A DNA stretch of 64,000 nucleotides, from the NCBI RefSeq assembly GCF_000988205.1, contig NZ_LAYQ01000001.1:271416-335415 (forward strand). Direction: 5' to 3'. The translations under genes and the position numbers were made by a program. Numbering within the stretch: position 1 is the stretch's first letter; each line of letters starts with the position of its first letter. Positions 1-9,016 of the stretch are shown piece after piece. The notes below the pieces were generated by a model that was not told the DNA's origin, searched no databases, and saw nothing but the letters and a program-made list of their open reading frames with translations. The DNA is from Corynebacterium minutissimum (GTDB taxonomy: Bacteria > Actinomycetota > Actinomycetes > Mycobacteriales > Mycobacteriaceae).

Positions 1-650
1 TCCTCGAAACGCTCGAGACCGTCCCCGTGGCCACCGGCCGCGCCGACGATCTGGACATGCGTTTCCCCATCCAGTACGTCATCCGCGAGCACGCCTCCGA
101 CTACCGCGGCTATGCCGGCCGCGTGAAGGCCGGGCACGTGGCGGTGGGGGATGAGGTGACGCTGCCGGGCGGGCGGACCTCGACGGTCACCGCGATTGAT
201 ACCACCGACGGCCCGCTTGGCTCGGATGAGGCGGCGCGCGCCGGGGATTCCGTGGTACTTAGGCTGGCCGATGACATCGACTTGGCCCGCGGCGACCTCG
301 TCGCTGGTTCACAGCGCCCGGAGGAGGTGCGCGAATTCGCCGCCACCGCGGTGGTCCTCACGGACAAGGAGCTGCGCGCGGGACAGATGGTGAAGCTGCG
401 TTATGGTGCCGCGCTGGTCAAGGCCCGGGTGGGCTCGGTTGATCGGGTGCTGGACTTGGATGGCGTGGCCGATGTTGAGGCCCCGGAATCCGCGGCACTC
501 AATGACATTGCTTTCATCACGGTCCAGACCCAGGCTGAGCTTCCCGTGGAGGACTACGCCGCCCGCGGCGCGGTGGGTAATTTCCTGCTCATCGATCAGT
601 CGAGCGGCAACACGCTGGCCGCGGGGTTTGTGGGCCAGCGCCTGCGCTAA
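1..650 (+). CDS. cysN: Sulfate adenylyltransferase large subunit (CysN), C-terminal part
   Basis: This is the 3' end of a gene that begins upstream of the window; the frame is open from base 3 to the TAA at 648-650. CysN is the GTPase subunit that works with CysD to form adenosine 5'-phosphosulfate in assimilatory sulfate reduction. What remains is the region after the G domain: the MRFPIQYVIR and YAGRVKAGHVAVGDEV segments typical of the EF-Tu-like beta-barrel domain 2, then domain 3 ending in AAGFVGQRLR. No GTP-binding motif lies in the visible part, so the assignment rests on the family-typical domain 2 and 3 sequence. The protein ends where CysN family members normally end, so the 3' end looks intact. 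Confidence 0.88.
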   Translation, partial: LETLETVPVATGRADDLDMRFPIQYVIREHASDYRGYAGRVKAGHVAVGDEVTLPGGRTSTVTAIDTTDGPLGSDEAARAGDSVVLRLADDIDLARGDLVAGSQRPEEVREFAATAVVLTDKELRAGQMVKLRYGAALVKARVGSVDRVLDLDGVADVEAPESAALNDIAFITVQTQAELPVEDYAARGAVGNFLLIDQSSGNTLAAGFVGQRLR

Positions 651-668
651 CGGTGGCGAACCGCCGCG

Positions 669-1301
669 CTAGCTTGTCGGCGGGACGTCGCCAGACATGA
701 TGACCTTCTGCTGGCCGTCGTCCCAACGGAAGCCGGCATGCGTTTCGCCGGTGTGCCCCGCATTAGATTCGCCCTCGCGCGGCCAGTGGTATGTCACGGC
801 GATTTCGTTGCCGCTGACCTGCTCGACGGTGGGGAAGAAACCATAGGGCTCGGCGGTGGCGGTGCCCAGGTACTCGCCCTTGTGGAAGAGCATGATGTGG
901 TACGGCGAGGAGGACGTTCCGCGCTCGATGCTGATGGTCTGCCAGCTCAGCTCCGCGCAGGGATCGAACTGCGAGAAATCCACCAGCGTCCAGTTGTTGT
1001 CATTCCACGGTGGAACCGTGCCAATGCCTGATTCATAGGCCGCGTGGGCGTCGATATCCTGGCAGGATTCCGCATCGTCTGTAGGGGACTCGGCGGGCAA
1101 CGTCGGCGAGGCACCCGCGGCCGATGAAGCGGGGCCTTCGGCGCCCTCTGCGCTTTCTGAAGTGTTGTCCGCCGCGCTGTTCTGCACGGAGTTGAACATC
1201 GGTGAGTCCGCAGAATCCTGCGCCCCGTCGTCCTGGGAACAGGCGGCCAGCGGGAAGCAGATAACGGCAGCGCCCAGGAGGGCGACGGCGGACCTAAGCA
1301 T
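669..1301 (-). CDS. LppP/LprE-type lipoprotein, copy 1
   Basis: A 210-residue exported lipoprotein of unknown function. The N-terminus is a short signal peptide ending in a lipobox (FPLAAC, Cys about residue 21), so the mature protein should be lipid-anchored outside the plasma membrane. Residues 25-80 are a low-complexity Ser/Ala/Glu linker, and the C-terminal ~125 residues form the globular domain, with WNDNNW, DPCAELSWQ, HIMLFHKGEYLGTATAEP and HAGFRWD. These resemble the LppP/LprE family of mycolata. Two cysteines (in ESCQD and DPCAEL) could form a disulfide. A GGAAGGAAC ribosome-binding site precedes the ATG. The next gene on the same strand is a paralogue. Confidence 0.75.
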   Translation of the reverse strand: MLRSAVALLGAAVICFPLAACSQDDGAQDSADSPMFNSVQNSAADNTSESAEGAEGPASSAAGASPTLPAESPTDDAESCQDIDAHAAYESGIGTVPPWNDNNWTLVDFSQFDPCAELSWQTISIERGTSSSPYHIMLFHKGEYLGTATAEPYGFFPTVEQVSGNEIAVTYHWPREGESNAGHTGETHAGFRWDDGQQKVIMSGDVPPTS

Positions 1302-1321
1302 TGATGTTCCTTCCTTAAATT

Positions 1322-1343
1322 GTGCGCCTCATATAAGGCGCAC
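1322..1343 (-). terminator. Hairpin between the paralogous lipoprotein genes
   Basis: Perfect 8-bp arms (GTGCGCCT and AGGCGCAC, 6-nt loop) follow the stop of the upstream lipoprotein gene on the minus strand and lead into AATTT. It is a plausible terminator or processing hairpin separating the two paralogues. Confidence 0.55.
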
Positions 1344-1360
1344 GACTGGCTTTATCTTAT

Positions 1361-1852
1361 CTAGCCCATCGGCGGAACATCGCCGCTCATGATGACTTTC
1401 TGCTGGGCCTTGTCCCAACGGAAGCCAGCGTGTGTCTCGCCCGTCGGTGCGGCATTGGCATCGCCTTCTTGTGGCCAGTGGTAGGTCACGGAAATCTCGT
1501 TGCCATTGACCCGCTCCACGCTGGGGAAGAAGCCATAGGGCTCAGCGGTGGCGGTCCCGAGGTACTGGCCGTAGTGGAAGAGCATGATGTGGTGCGGCGA
1601 GGAAGCCGTTGCGCCCTCGATGGAAATGGTCTGCCAGCTTAAGCTCGCGCAGGGATCGAAGTGGGAGGAATCAACCAGCGCCCAGTTGTGGCCATTCCAC
1701 TGCGGAATCTGGGCGATGTTGTCGTTGAAAGCCGCCTGGGCGTTTCCTGCCTCGCAGACTACGGGGCTGGCCTGGGCTTCTTCAGGGGTGCTGCACGCGA
1801 TAAGGGGGAAGCACAGCAGTGCGGTTGCGGCGAATACTCGTGGGGTGAACAT
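1361..1852 (-). CDS. LppP/LprE-type lipoprotein, copy 2
   Basis: A 163-residue lipoprotein with signal peptide and lipobox (FPLIAC, Cys about residue 20). It lacks the long linker of its neighbour but shares its globular domain almost throughout: HNWALVDSSHFDPCASLSWQ, SPHHIMLFHYGQYLGTATAEP, THAGFRWD and the terminal KVIMSGDVPP. The two genes are therefore a tandem duplication that later diverged in linker length. The start is supported by GGAGAAC just upstream of the ATG. Function is unknown; the LppP/LprE family is exported and envelope-associated in mycolic-acid bacteria. Confidence 0.75.
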   Translation of the reverse strand: MFTPRVFAATALLCFPLIACSTPEEAQASPVVCEAGNAQAAFNDNIAQIPQWNGHNWALVDSSHFDPCASLSWQTISIEGATASSPHHIMLFHYGQYLGTATAEPYGFFPSVERVNGNEISVTYHWPQEGDANAAPTGETHAGFRWDKAQQKVIMSGDVPPMG

Positions 1853-1963
1853 GGTGTTCTCCTTTCTGAGGTCTCGGTGTGGTTCCAGACCCTACAAGTG
1901 GCCGCAACGCTTAGAACAGAGATGTGGAGAGCATTCCTCGGGCCAGCGGGTAGTCTCGCAGGC

Positions 1964-2542
1964 ATGGAGAATCTTTCTGGTCGTACCTTGTTCGTCGCCG
2001 CCGTGGACGCTGAAGCCACGCATGTGCCGGAAGGAGCGCCGCTGCTCATCACGGGTATTGGCACGGTGCCCGCCGCCATCGAGCTGACGGCGGTTTTGGC
2101 CTCAGCGCAGCAGCTGCCGGAGCGCGTCATCAATATCGGTACTGCGGGCGCGCTTCGCGACGATCTTGCTGGCGTCTTCGAGATCTCCCACGTTCGCAAG
2201 CACGACTTCCACTTGGAGGTGCTCAGCGACGTCTCGCGCTATCTCCTCCCCGAGGTCATTGAGTTAGAGACCTCCGGAAAGCTGCCTACCGAGACTCTGG
2301 CGACGGGCGATTCCTTCATCTCGGATACCCCTACCCGCACGCGCCTTGCCCAGGATTCCGCGCTGTGCGATATGGAGGGCTACGCCATCGCCGCGGTGTG
2401 CCGAAAGTTCGGTGTGCCGTGCACGTTGCTCAAGCAGGTATCGGATACCGCCAATGAGGAATCCTATGGCTCGTGGGCTTCGGTGCTCGACCGCGCCGCG
2501 GAGGAGCTGGCCGTCGCTTTCGGCACGGTAACCGCGGATTAG
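1964..2542 (+). CDS. Nucleosidase / purine phosphorylase-like protein
   Basis: A 192-residue protein of the PNP/UDP phosphorylase superfamily, most like 5'-methylthioadenosine/S-adenosylhomocysteine nucleosidases, which cleave the N-glycosidic bond of nucleosides. Visible features are the glycine-rich ITGIGTVPAA segment near the N-terminus, NIGTAGAL, the LATGDSFISD motif, and CDMEGYAIAAVC, which holds the Met-Glu pair that contacts the ribose. It ends with KQVSDTANEES, typical of the family. The reading frame is open further upstream, but ATG 1964 gives the normal N-terminus. It is divergent from the lipoprotein pair. It is shorter than E. coli MtnN (~232 aa), so substrate specificity is uncertain. 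Confidence 0.78.
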   Translation: MENLSGRTLFVAAVDAEATHVPEGAPLLITGIGTVPAAIELTAVLASAQQLPERVINIGTAGALRDDLAGVFEISHVRKHDFHLEVLSDVSRYLLPEVIELETSGKLPTETLATGDSFISDTPTRTRLAQDSALCDMEGYAIAAVCRKFGVPCTLLKQVSDTANEESYGSWASVLDRAAEELAVAFGTVTAD

Positions 2543-2556
2543 ACCCCACATACGGA

Positions 2557-2628
2557 AAGTGCCCTAGTTGCCAAAACCATTGCTCCCGCCGCGGGTGGCG
2601 GGGCAGAAGTTTGGCAGCTAGGGCAGTT
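2557..2628. repeat. Dispersed palindromic element, copy A
   Basis: An imperfect inverted repeat lies between the convergent nucleosidase and permease genes. The left arm (2557-2577) contains GTGCCCTAGTTGCCAAA and the right arm (2608-2628) its near-complement TTTGGCAGCTAGGGCA. The same arm sequence recurs at 16500-16570 in an unrelated intergenic gap, so this is a repeated element and not just a local terminator, although it could also terminate both genes. Confidence 0.65.
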
Positions 2629-2668
2629 GCACGGCCGGGGAGGCTAGAGCCATGAGCCGGTTGTGTGG

Positions 2669-3952
2669 CTAGCGGGCGCTGCTGGCTTCCAGGTTCTCGT
2701 AGAGCTCCATGACGGTGTCGTGGCCCTCTGACGTGGAAATCTTGATGTTCTTGGCTTCGATTTCGCCGGCGCGCAGGCTGGCCATCTCCTGGTGGTAGCG
2801 GAAGACCACGGCAATCGTGGCAGCCACCGGCACGGCCAGGAAAGCGCCGATGATCCCCGCCAGGGCGGAACCCACGGTCACGGAGAGCAGCACCATTGCT
2901 GCGTGCAGGCCCATGGCCTTGGACTGCAGCATTGGCTGGAGCACGTTGCCCTCCACCTGCTGCACGATGATGATGAGGGCGAGTGCCAAGAGAGCCTTGG
3001 TCAGGCCATCGGAGACCAGCGCGATGATGACGGCCAAAGCACCCGCAGTGACAGCGCCAATGACCGGGATGAAGCTGGCGAAGAAGGTCACCACGCCGAT
3101 GACTAGGGCCAGCGGTACCTGGAGAACCCAGAGACCGAGGCCGATGAGGATGCCATCGACGGCCGCGACGGCTGCCTGTGCCTGAATGAAGCCGGACAAC
3201 GTGTTCCACACGCGGGTCAGCAGCTCGGTGGCGTGCCAGCCTGCGGAGTAGCCGGTATAGGTGCGCAGCCACGGCAGGAATTTATCGCCGTCCTTGAGGA
3301 TGAAGAAGGCGACGAAGAGCATGATGGCGAGTGCCATGGCGATGGAGCTGGCCATCGAAACGCCGGAAATCACCCCGGTGGCGATGTTGGAAGCTTGGCC
3401 CTTGAGGAAAGCCATGGCGTCATCAAGCACTTCCTGGACCTTCGCCGCATCAATCTCAATGGGCAGGTCCCTGGCCATATCGACGAGCTTATTCAAGCCG
3501 CTCTCAGCTTGGCTGACCAGGGACGCCCCCTGGGAGGAGACCACCGGGGCCATCGCCGCGAAGACGCCGCCGATGATGGCCAAAAAGCCCAGCAGCGTGG
3601 TGATAGCGGCCAGCGCACGGGGGAACTTATGCGCACGCAACCAGTTGGTCACGGGGAAGAGCACCGTGCACACCAAAATGGCCAGGATGACCGGCAGTAG
3701 GCCCACCCAGATGAACTTCAGCAGGTAGCCGGCCAAGCCGACGCCTGCCACCACGATGATGAAGATCAAGCACACTTTGGCCAGGGAGATGGCGTCGCGC
3801 CCGAGGACGCGGGACTTGTCATCAGTTTTCGAGACAGGCAGGGCAGCTTCTTCATTGATGGGCTTCGCAGCAGCGGACGCCGCCGCGTCAGAGGCAGTGG
3901 AGGGCTGGGGGTCGGTGCCCGAGCGGGCACCGTCGCCATTGTTGTTTGTCAT
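2669..3952 (-). CDS. AI-2E family (PerM/DUF20) membrane permease
   Basis: A 427-residue polytopic membrane protein. A charged N-terminal tail of about 50 residues precedes paired hydrophobic helices (around 57-110, LVFIIVVAGVGLAGYLL and LLPVILAILVCTVLF), a soluble loop of roughly 90 residues, and a block of C-terminal helices that includes the family-typical FIPVIGAVTAGALA and VQQVEGNVLQPMLQSKAMGL segments. The family contains AI-2 exporters, Na+/H+ antiporters and uncharacterised permeases, so the substrate cannot be assigned. It lies 35 bp downstream of putA on the same strand and is probably cotranscribed with it, which hints at a link with proline or compatible-solute stress but does not prove it. 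Confidence 0.85.
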   Translation of the reverse strand: MTNNNGDGARSGTDPQPSTASDAAASAAAKPINEEAALPVSKTDDKSRVLGRDAISLAKVCLIFIIVVAGVGLAGYLLKFIWVGLLPVILAILVCTVLFPVTNWLRAHKFPRALAAITTLLGFLAIIGGVFAAMAPVVSSQGASLVSQAESGLNKLVDMARDLPIEIDAAKVQEVLDDAMAFLKGQASNIATGVISGVSMASSIAMALAIMLFVAFFILKDGDKFLPWLRTYTGYSAGWHATELLTRVWNTLSGFIQAQAAVAAVDGILIGLGLWVLQVPLALVIGVVTFFASFIPVIGAVTAGALAVIIALVSDGLTKALLALALIIIVQQVEGNVLQPMLQSKAMGLHAAMVLLSVTVGSALAGIIGAFLAVPVAATIAVVFRYHQEMASLRAGEIEAKNIKISTSEGHDTVMELYENLEASSAR

Positions 3953-3987
3953 GCGCTACATCTTCTCATATGAGCGCAGGAAACGAG

Positions 3988-6900
3988 CTATGCGCGGATG
4001 CTACTTACCTGGCGAATGATGCCGAAGCGGTGCATCGTCACCGAGACTGCCTGCTCAAGGAGGAAGGGCAGAAGCTCGCGGCGGCCATCGGCCAACACCG
4101 GCTGGTCCAAGACCACGGAGTTGGATTCCACCGCTGCCTCAAAGAGGCCCGGCTCCACGGAACCAACGACGCGCACGCGGCCCGACTCCAGGCGAGCGAC
4201 CTCACGGGCGAAGGTTTCTGCTTCCACGGCGTCGACCTTAAAGCCCAGTCCACGCAGCTCCGCAGCCTTCTCCGGGGCGGCGCTGAAGCGCACCGGGGAG
4301 TCGGTGCGGGTGGCGGCGAGGGCGAGGCGGGAGACGTCGCGAAGCGCGGCGTCCGAGGCGATGCGCACCTGCAGCGGGGTCAGCACCGGGCGGTAGCGGA
4401 AGACGTTGGCCTCGCAGACCAGGCCGGAGCGGTCGTGCTTGCGGCCGAACTCCTGCTGCCAGGCCAGTTCGTCGAGCTCTGCTGCGCGCCACAGCCAGGC
4501 GGTGTCCTCCTCCGAGAGATCGAGGTCACCGAAGGCACGCAGCTGGGCCGCCACCGGCTGCGAGATATCCACGTCGAAGGGGCGCAGCGGGCCCTCGGAC
4601 CAGGTGCCGAACTGCGCGACATAGTTCGGGCCGCCGGCCTTGGCACCCGGGCCCATGACGGATTGCTTCCAGCCGCCGAAGGACTGGCGTTGCACAATCG
4701 CGCCGGTAATACCGCGGTTGACGTAGGCGTTGCCCACCTCCACGCGCTCGAGCCAGTAATCGATCTCATCGTTATCCAGCGTGTGGATGCCGCCGGTGAG
4801 GCCGTAGCCGGTGGAGTTCTGCCACTCGATGGCCTCCTCCAGGGTCTCCGCGTGCATGATGCCAAGCACCGGGCCGAAGCACTCGTTGACGTGGAACCAG
4901 GAGCCGGGGCGCACGTTATCGCGAATACCCGGCGACCACAGGGTGCCTTCCTCGTTGAGCTTCTTCGGCTTCACCAGCCACTTTTCACCCGGCTCCAGCT
5001 GGGTCAGGCCGCGCAGCAGCTTCTCGCCCGGGGCTTCGGCCAGGCCGTTCATCGTCGTCGTGATGTCGTAGCCGGGGCCGGTGATGAGGGTCTCGACGGC
5101 GTCGACAAGCTGGGAGCGCAGGCGCTGCGACTCGCCGGCCGCGCCCACAAAGATAACCAGGGAGGACGCCGAGCACTTCTGGCCGGAGTGGCCGAAGGCG
5201 GAGAGGTACAGGTCCTGAATGGCCAGGTCCGGGTCCGCGGACGGGGTGATGATGAGCGCGTTCTTGCCGGAGGTCTCCGCCATGATGTTGAGCTCCGGCT
5301 TCCAGGAGCGGAAGAGCTTGCCGGTATCGGAAGCGCCTGTGAGGATGACGGCGTCGACGTCGCCGTGGGAGACCAGAGCGCGGCCGGCATCACCCTCGTC
5401 GGTGAAGACGAGCTGGACCAGATCCGGGTCGAGGCCTTGTGCCTCGAGGCCGGCGCGGAAGGCGTCCACGACGAGCTTCGCACAGTGCACGACCTGCGGC
5501 GCAGGCTTAATGATGACGGCGGAACCCGCAGCCAGGGCGGCCGCGATGCCGCCGGTGGGGATGGCCACCGGGAAGTTCCACGGCGGGGTCACCACGGTCA
5601 CGCGGTAGGGCGTGAACTCGGCGGCGTAGTTCTCCAGCAGGCGCGCGGACTGCGCGTAGTAGGTGCAGAAGTCGATGGCCTCGGAGATTTCCGGGTCGGT
5701 CTGCGTGACAGTCTTATTGGCCTCGTAGGCGGCCACGGAGATGAACTCGCCGCGGCGGTTGGCCAGCACATCGGCCACGGCCTCGAGCGCGCGGGCGCGG
5801 TCCTCGGCAGGGCGTGCGCCCCACTCGGCGCCGAGCTCGGCGGCGCGGGCTACGTGCTTGTCGACGACCCCCGCATCCGTCACCTCCTCCACGCCGTGCT
5901 CGCCCGGGTCGGTGGCTAGGGCCTTGAGCGCCCACTCGCGGTTGGCCTCCAGGGCCGGGTCGGTGTCCGGCTCGTTGGCGAAGCGCCCGGTGCGCGGTGC
6001 CTGGCGGCCGGCTGCCTGCTCGGCCTCCTCCAGACGGTTTTGGGTGCGGCGCGGTCCGGCGAAGGTATCCCAGCGCTGCTCGACGGCCTCGCGGAAGACC
6101 TGCTCCTGGTCCTTGAGTGCCTGCTCCTCCGGGGCGAAGAGAGCATAGAGGAAGTTCTGCGGTGCAGAGTTCTCCTCCAAGCGGCGCACCAGGTAGGAGA
6201 CGGCGACATCGAAGTCCTCCGCGTGCACCACCGGGGTGTAGAGGATCTGGCGGCCTTCGAAGGCCTCGCGCACCGCGGCCTGCTGGGCCGGGGACATGCC
6301 CTGGAGCATCTCGGAATCCATCATGCGCATGACACCGCGCTTGGTGCCCAGCTTGTAGGCAAAGGCCGCGGTGTAGAGGTTGTGGGTGGCCACGCCGATG
6401 CGCACGCAGTCGGCGAATTCGGGGCGCAGGATGTAATCGAGCAGGCGGTAGTAGTTGGCGTCCACTTCATCCTTGGTGGAATAAGGAGCTGCCGGCCAGC
6501 CGTGGATTTCACCCTGGACGTGCTCCATGGAGAGGTTCGCGCCCTTGACGATGCGAATCTTGATGTGGGAGCCGCCCTCGGCCACGCGCTGCTTAGCGAA
6601 TTCTGCCAGGTGCGCCAAGGCGTCGAAAGTATCCGGCAGGTAGGCCTGCAGCACGATGCCGGCCTCGAGGTTGATGAACTCCGGCTCGCTGAGCAGCTCC
6701 GTAAACAGGCGCACCGTGAGGTGGAGGTCGTGGTATTCCTCCATATCCAGGTTGATGAAGACCTTATCCGGGCGGCGCGCGGCGGCCTCATAGAGCGGGC
6801 GCAGGCGCTCCTTGAGGCGGACCAGGGAACCCTCGATATCCCACGGGTTGAGCTGGGCCACCATGGAGGAGGCCTTGACGGACACGTAGGTCACGCGCGG

Positions 6901-7434
6901 GTTATTGATGAGCTTGAGGGTGCGCTCGGCGCGGGAGCGCGCTTCGTCGTCGCCCAGCACGGCCTCACCGAGGAGGTTGAGGTTGAGCTGCTCGCCGGAC
7001 TCGGCGGCCTTGTCCAAGGTCTTGTTGAGGGCGTCGCTCTCGGCGTCGAGGACCAGGTGGCCGACCATCTGGCGCATGCGCATGCGGGCCAGCGGCATGA
7101 CCAGGTTGGGCAGGATGGGCCCGAAGAAGCCACCCAGGCCCACCAGCGAGCCGTTGATGAGGCCGAGGAAGGACGCGTCATAGGTGGTGGTGACGGACTT
7201 CAGCGCGTGGGCGGCTACCTTGTCATCCTCGGGGCGCATGACGCGGTCCACGAAGTCCATGGTGAAGGCCACCCCGTCCGGGTTGCGCAATAAGTCTGCG
7301 AGTTGTTCTGTGGCCGGGTCCTGCTCGTCGGCGGTGGAGGCGAGCCAGGAGTGGGCTTGGGCCGCGGCGGCGTCGATCAGCGCGGCGTCGATGTCGGTGG
7401 ATTCGGGCACGGGGGTATGAGCATCGTTAGTCAT
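3988..7434 (-). CDS. putA: Bifunctional proline dehydrogenase / P5C dehydrogenase PutA
   Basis: A 1148-residue trifunctional-family enzyme without the N-terminal ribbon-helix-helix repressor domain, so it is a purely catalytic PutA. It oxidises proline to pyrroline-5-carboxylate with FAD and then the semialdehyde to glutamate with NAD+. The proline dehydrogenase barrel occupies about residues 130-470 (KVFINLDMEEYHD, KIRIVKGAN, RIGVATHN). The aldehyde dehydrogenase half spans about 530-1010, with PPWNFPVAIPTGG, catalytic Glu720 in ETSGKNA and catalytic Cys754 in GQKCSASS. About 135 further residues form the C-terminal tail. The gene is followed by a permease gene 35 bp away and preceded by a 410-bp intergenic region that should hold its promoter. 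Confidence 0.95.
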   Translation of the reverse strand: MTNDAHTPVPESTDIDAALIDAAAAQAHSWLASTADEQDPATEQLADLLRNPDGVAFTMDFVDRVMRPEDDKVAAHALKSVTTTYDASFLGLINGSLVGLGGFFGPILPNLVMPLARMRMRQMVGHLVLDAESDALNKTLDKAAESGEQLNLNLLGEAVLGDDEARSRAERTLKLINNPRVTYVSVKASSMVAQLNPWDIEGSLVRLKERLRPLYEAAARRPDKVFINLDMEEYHDLHLTVRLFTELLSEPEFINLEAGIVLQAYLPDTFDALAHLAEFAKQRVAEGGSHIKIRIVKGANLSMEHVQGEIHGWPAAPYSTKDEVDANYYRLLDYILRPEFADCVRIGVATHNLYTAAFAYKLGTKRGVMRMMDSEMLQGMSPAQQAAVREAFEGRQILYTPVVHAEDFDVAVSYLVRRLEENSAPQNFLYALFAPEEQALKDQEQVFREAVEQRWDTFAGPRRTQNRLEEAEQAAGRQAPRTGRFANEPDTDPALEANREWALKALATDPGEHGVEEVTDAGVVDKHVARAAELGAEWGARPAEDRARALEAVADVLANRRGEFISVAAYEANKTVTQTDPEISEAIDFCTYYAQSARLLENYAAEFTPYRVTVVTPPWNFPVAIPTGGIAAALAAGSAVIIKPAPQVVHCAKLVVDAFRAGLEAQGLDPDLVQLVFTDEGDAGRALVSHGDVDAVILTGASDTGKLFRSWKPELNIMAETSGKNALIITPSADPDLAIQDLYLSAFGHSGQKCSASSLVIFVGAAGESQRLRSQLVDAVETLITGPGYDITTTMNGLAEAPGEKLLRGLTQLEPGEKWLVKPKKLNEEGTLWSPGIRDNVRPGSWFHVNECFGPVLGIMHAETLEEAIEWQNSTGYGLTGGIHTLDNDEIDYWLERVEVGNAYVNRGITGAIVQRQSFGGWKQSVMGPGAKAGGPNYVAQFGTWSEGPLRPFDVDISQPVAAQLRAFGDLDLSEEDTAWLWRAAELDELAWQQEFGRKHDRSGLVCEANVFRYRPVLTPLQVRIASDAALRDVSRLALAATRTDSPVRFSAAPEKAAELRGLGFKVDAVEAETFAREVARLESGRVRVVGSVEPGLFEAAVESNSVVLDQPVLADGRRELLPFLLEQAVSVTMHRFGIIRQVSSIRA

Positions 7435-7844
7435 AGATTACAACCTTTATGGGTCTCAAGGCACACTGGTACAGCCTTATGGAATGCGGAAAGAACACAA
7501 ACTATCGAGTCCAGCAGTTGCTCAAGCTCTGTGCGGCGCTGATTAGCCTGTCCAGTTTGTGTGATAAGAGGGCTTACTTAACGTTGGCGTGCACAACTGG
7601 AGGCCGGTCGGAAGAACGACGCTGTCTAATGAAGTAAGCATTCATATGTGACCACCCTTCTTGCGTGGGGAAACGGCCAAGCGGTGGCTTGGCCGGGCCA
7701 GCGAAAAATAGGCGCCTTTAACATGGTCCGCCACACAGTGGGTGCAGACATGTAACCCATCTCGCTTATATGAAAGCTAGCCCCTTATGTTGGGGTGAGT
7801 CAATCCCACAGGTGTTGTTTTGAGGGGAGGTTGCTACCCCCGTG
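7435..7844. other. Intergenic region upstream of putA
   Basis: This 410-bp gap separates the putA start from the 3' end of a binding-protein gene, both on the minus strand. It should contain the putA promoter on the minus strand. A hairpin with perfect 7-bp arms (GGCCAAG / CTTGGCC, 7675-7694) could terminate transcription coming from the binding-protein gene. Short open frames here have no ribosome-binding site or recognisable product, and I see no RNA gene. Confidence 0.5.
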
Positions 7845-8954
7845 TTAGTGACTGAGATACTCCGTGAGATCTGTCGCGATCTTCTGTGCGCCCATTGGAC
7901 CTAGGCCGAGTGCCCACGTATCGTCGCTGACCTCGATAGCATGGCCGTCTTTAACCGCTGGAAGCTGCTGGAACGCCGCAGTGGAAATGGCGGTGTCTTG
8001 GCCGGTGGCGGAGGGATCTCCGTAGCTGCAGTAGAAGATGTAGTCGGCGTCCGCTTGGTCAATGTTCTCCGGTGAGATTTCTGCAGCGAGCTCTTCGATG
8101 TCCTGGTTGGCGGGGCGGGCGAGGCCGGCGTCATCAAGCACCGTTCCAATGAGTGAAAGGCGCCCGTAGAGGCGTACTTTGCCCGGCATGAAGCGCAGAA
8201 TGGTGACGGTGGTGTCTTCGCTAGCTGGCCCGTCCTTAATGACCTTCTTTACTTCTTCGATCTTCTTGTCGTAGTCGGCCATGACTTGTTCGGTGCGCTC
8301 TTCCTCGCCGAGGGCTTCACCGATCAGGTGGAAGTTTTCTTTCCAAGTGTACCCAGGGCGAATCGAGAAAACGGTAGGCGCGATGGAGCTGAATTGGTCA
8401 TAATACTTATCCATGCGCAGCTGCGAGCCGATGATGAGGTCCGGTTGTAGTGAGGCGATCTTTTCCATATTGACTTCGTTGATCGTGCCTACCGTTTCGA
8501 TGTCACTTGCTTTGTCGGCCATGTAATCGGGGACGGGGTTCTGACCCTTAGACGTGGTCATGCCGACTGGCTTCATGCCAAGGGCAAGGACGGAGTCGAG
8601 CTCGCCGCTTTCGAGAACGACTACTCGTTGAGGCTTCTCTTTGAGCTCGGTCGTACCACGGGCATGTGTGACGGTGCGGGGGAACTGGCCGGGAGCTGCA
8701 TCGCTGCCAAAGGATTGGGTCTTCTCTCTGGCTCCAGCAAAGCCCTCGCCACCAGTTGCCACGGAGTCATTTCCTGCGGCGGAGTTGGATTTTCCTGTTT
8801 CCTTCTCTGCTGGAGAGGATGAGCTGGACCCGCCGGTGTTTGAATCGGCGTTTTCGAGGCTGGCGCAACCGGTGAGAGCTAGCGCTGCGGTAAGGCCAAC
8901 AGCGGTAAGGCGGAGGAGTGGGATGTGAGACGCGATTTTCTTTCGAGTAGTCAT
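7845..8954 (-). CDS. Iron-siderophore ABC transporter substrate-binding lipoprotein
   Basis: A 369-residue lipoprotein with a signal peptide and lipobox (ALTGC, Cys about residue 29), a Ser/Gly/Glu-rich linker to about residue 85, and then a FhuD/FepB-like helical-backbone binding domain. Diagnostic stretches are PQRVVVLESGELDSVLALG, KIASLQPDLIIGS, the SSIAPTVFSI segment and WALGLGPMGAQKIATDL at the C-terminus. It should capture a ferric siderophore at the outer face of the membrane and deliver it to the permeases encoded divergently. The intergenic region carries a DtxR-like operator, so repression by iron is likely. Which siderophore it binds cannot be told. Confidence 0.88.
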   Translation of the reverse strand: MTTRKKIASHIPLLRLTAVGLTAALALTGCASLENADSNTGGSSSSSPAEKETGKSNSAAGNDSVATGGEGFAGAREKTQSFGSDAAPGQFPRTVTHARGTTELKEKPQRVVVLESGELDSVLALGMKPVGMTTSKGQNPVPDYMADKASDIETVGTINEVNMEKIASLQPDLIIGSQLRMDKYYDQFSSIAPTVFSIRPGYTWKENFHLIGEALGEEERTEQVMADYDKKIEEVKKVIKDGPASEDTTVTILRFMPGKVRLYGRLSLIGTVLDDAGLARPANQDIEELAAEISPENIDQADADYIFYCSYGDPSATGQDTAISTAAFQQLPAVKDGHAIEVSDDTWALGLGPMGAQKIATDLTEYLSH

Positions 8955-8993
8955 AAAAGGTAGCCTAACCTAAATTAGGTCAAGCTAAGGAAA
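8955..8993. promoter_or_regulatory. Putative DtxR (iron repressor) operator
   Basis: The divergent promoter region contains AGCCTAACCTAA (8962-8973), an exact match to one half of the 19-bp DtxR consensus, preceded by a slightly displaced AGGT half. It is followed by TTAGGTCAAGCTAAGG (8975-8990), a second partial match; I count 14 of 19 positions for 8975-8993. The location between iron-uptake genes supports iron-dependent repression of both directions. The call is by eye. Confidence 0.65.
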
Positions 8994-9016
8994 CGTGAGC
9001 GTATGAAGGTGTTTGG

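Noticed and set aside
3946..5919. Open frame of 657 codons on the plus strand inside putA
   Set aside because: Shadow of putA; the minus-strand frame has catalytic motifs of both enzyme halves.
7449..7637. Small 62-codon open frame upstream of putA
   Set aside because: No ribosome-binding site, no recognisable product, and it overlaps the expected putA promoter region.
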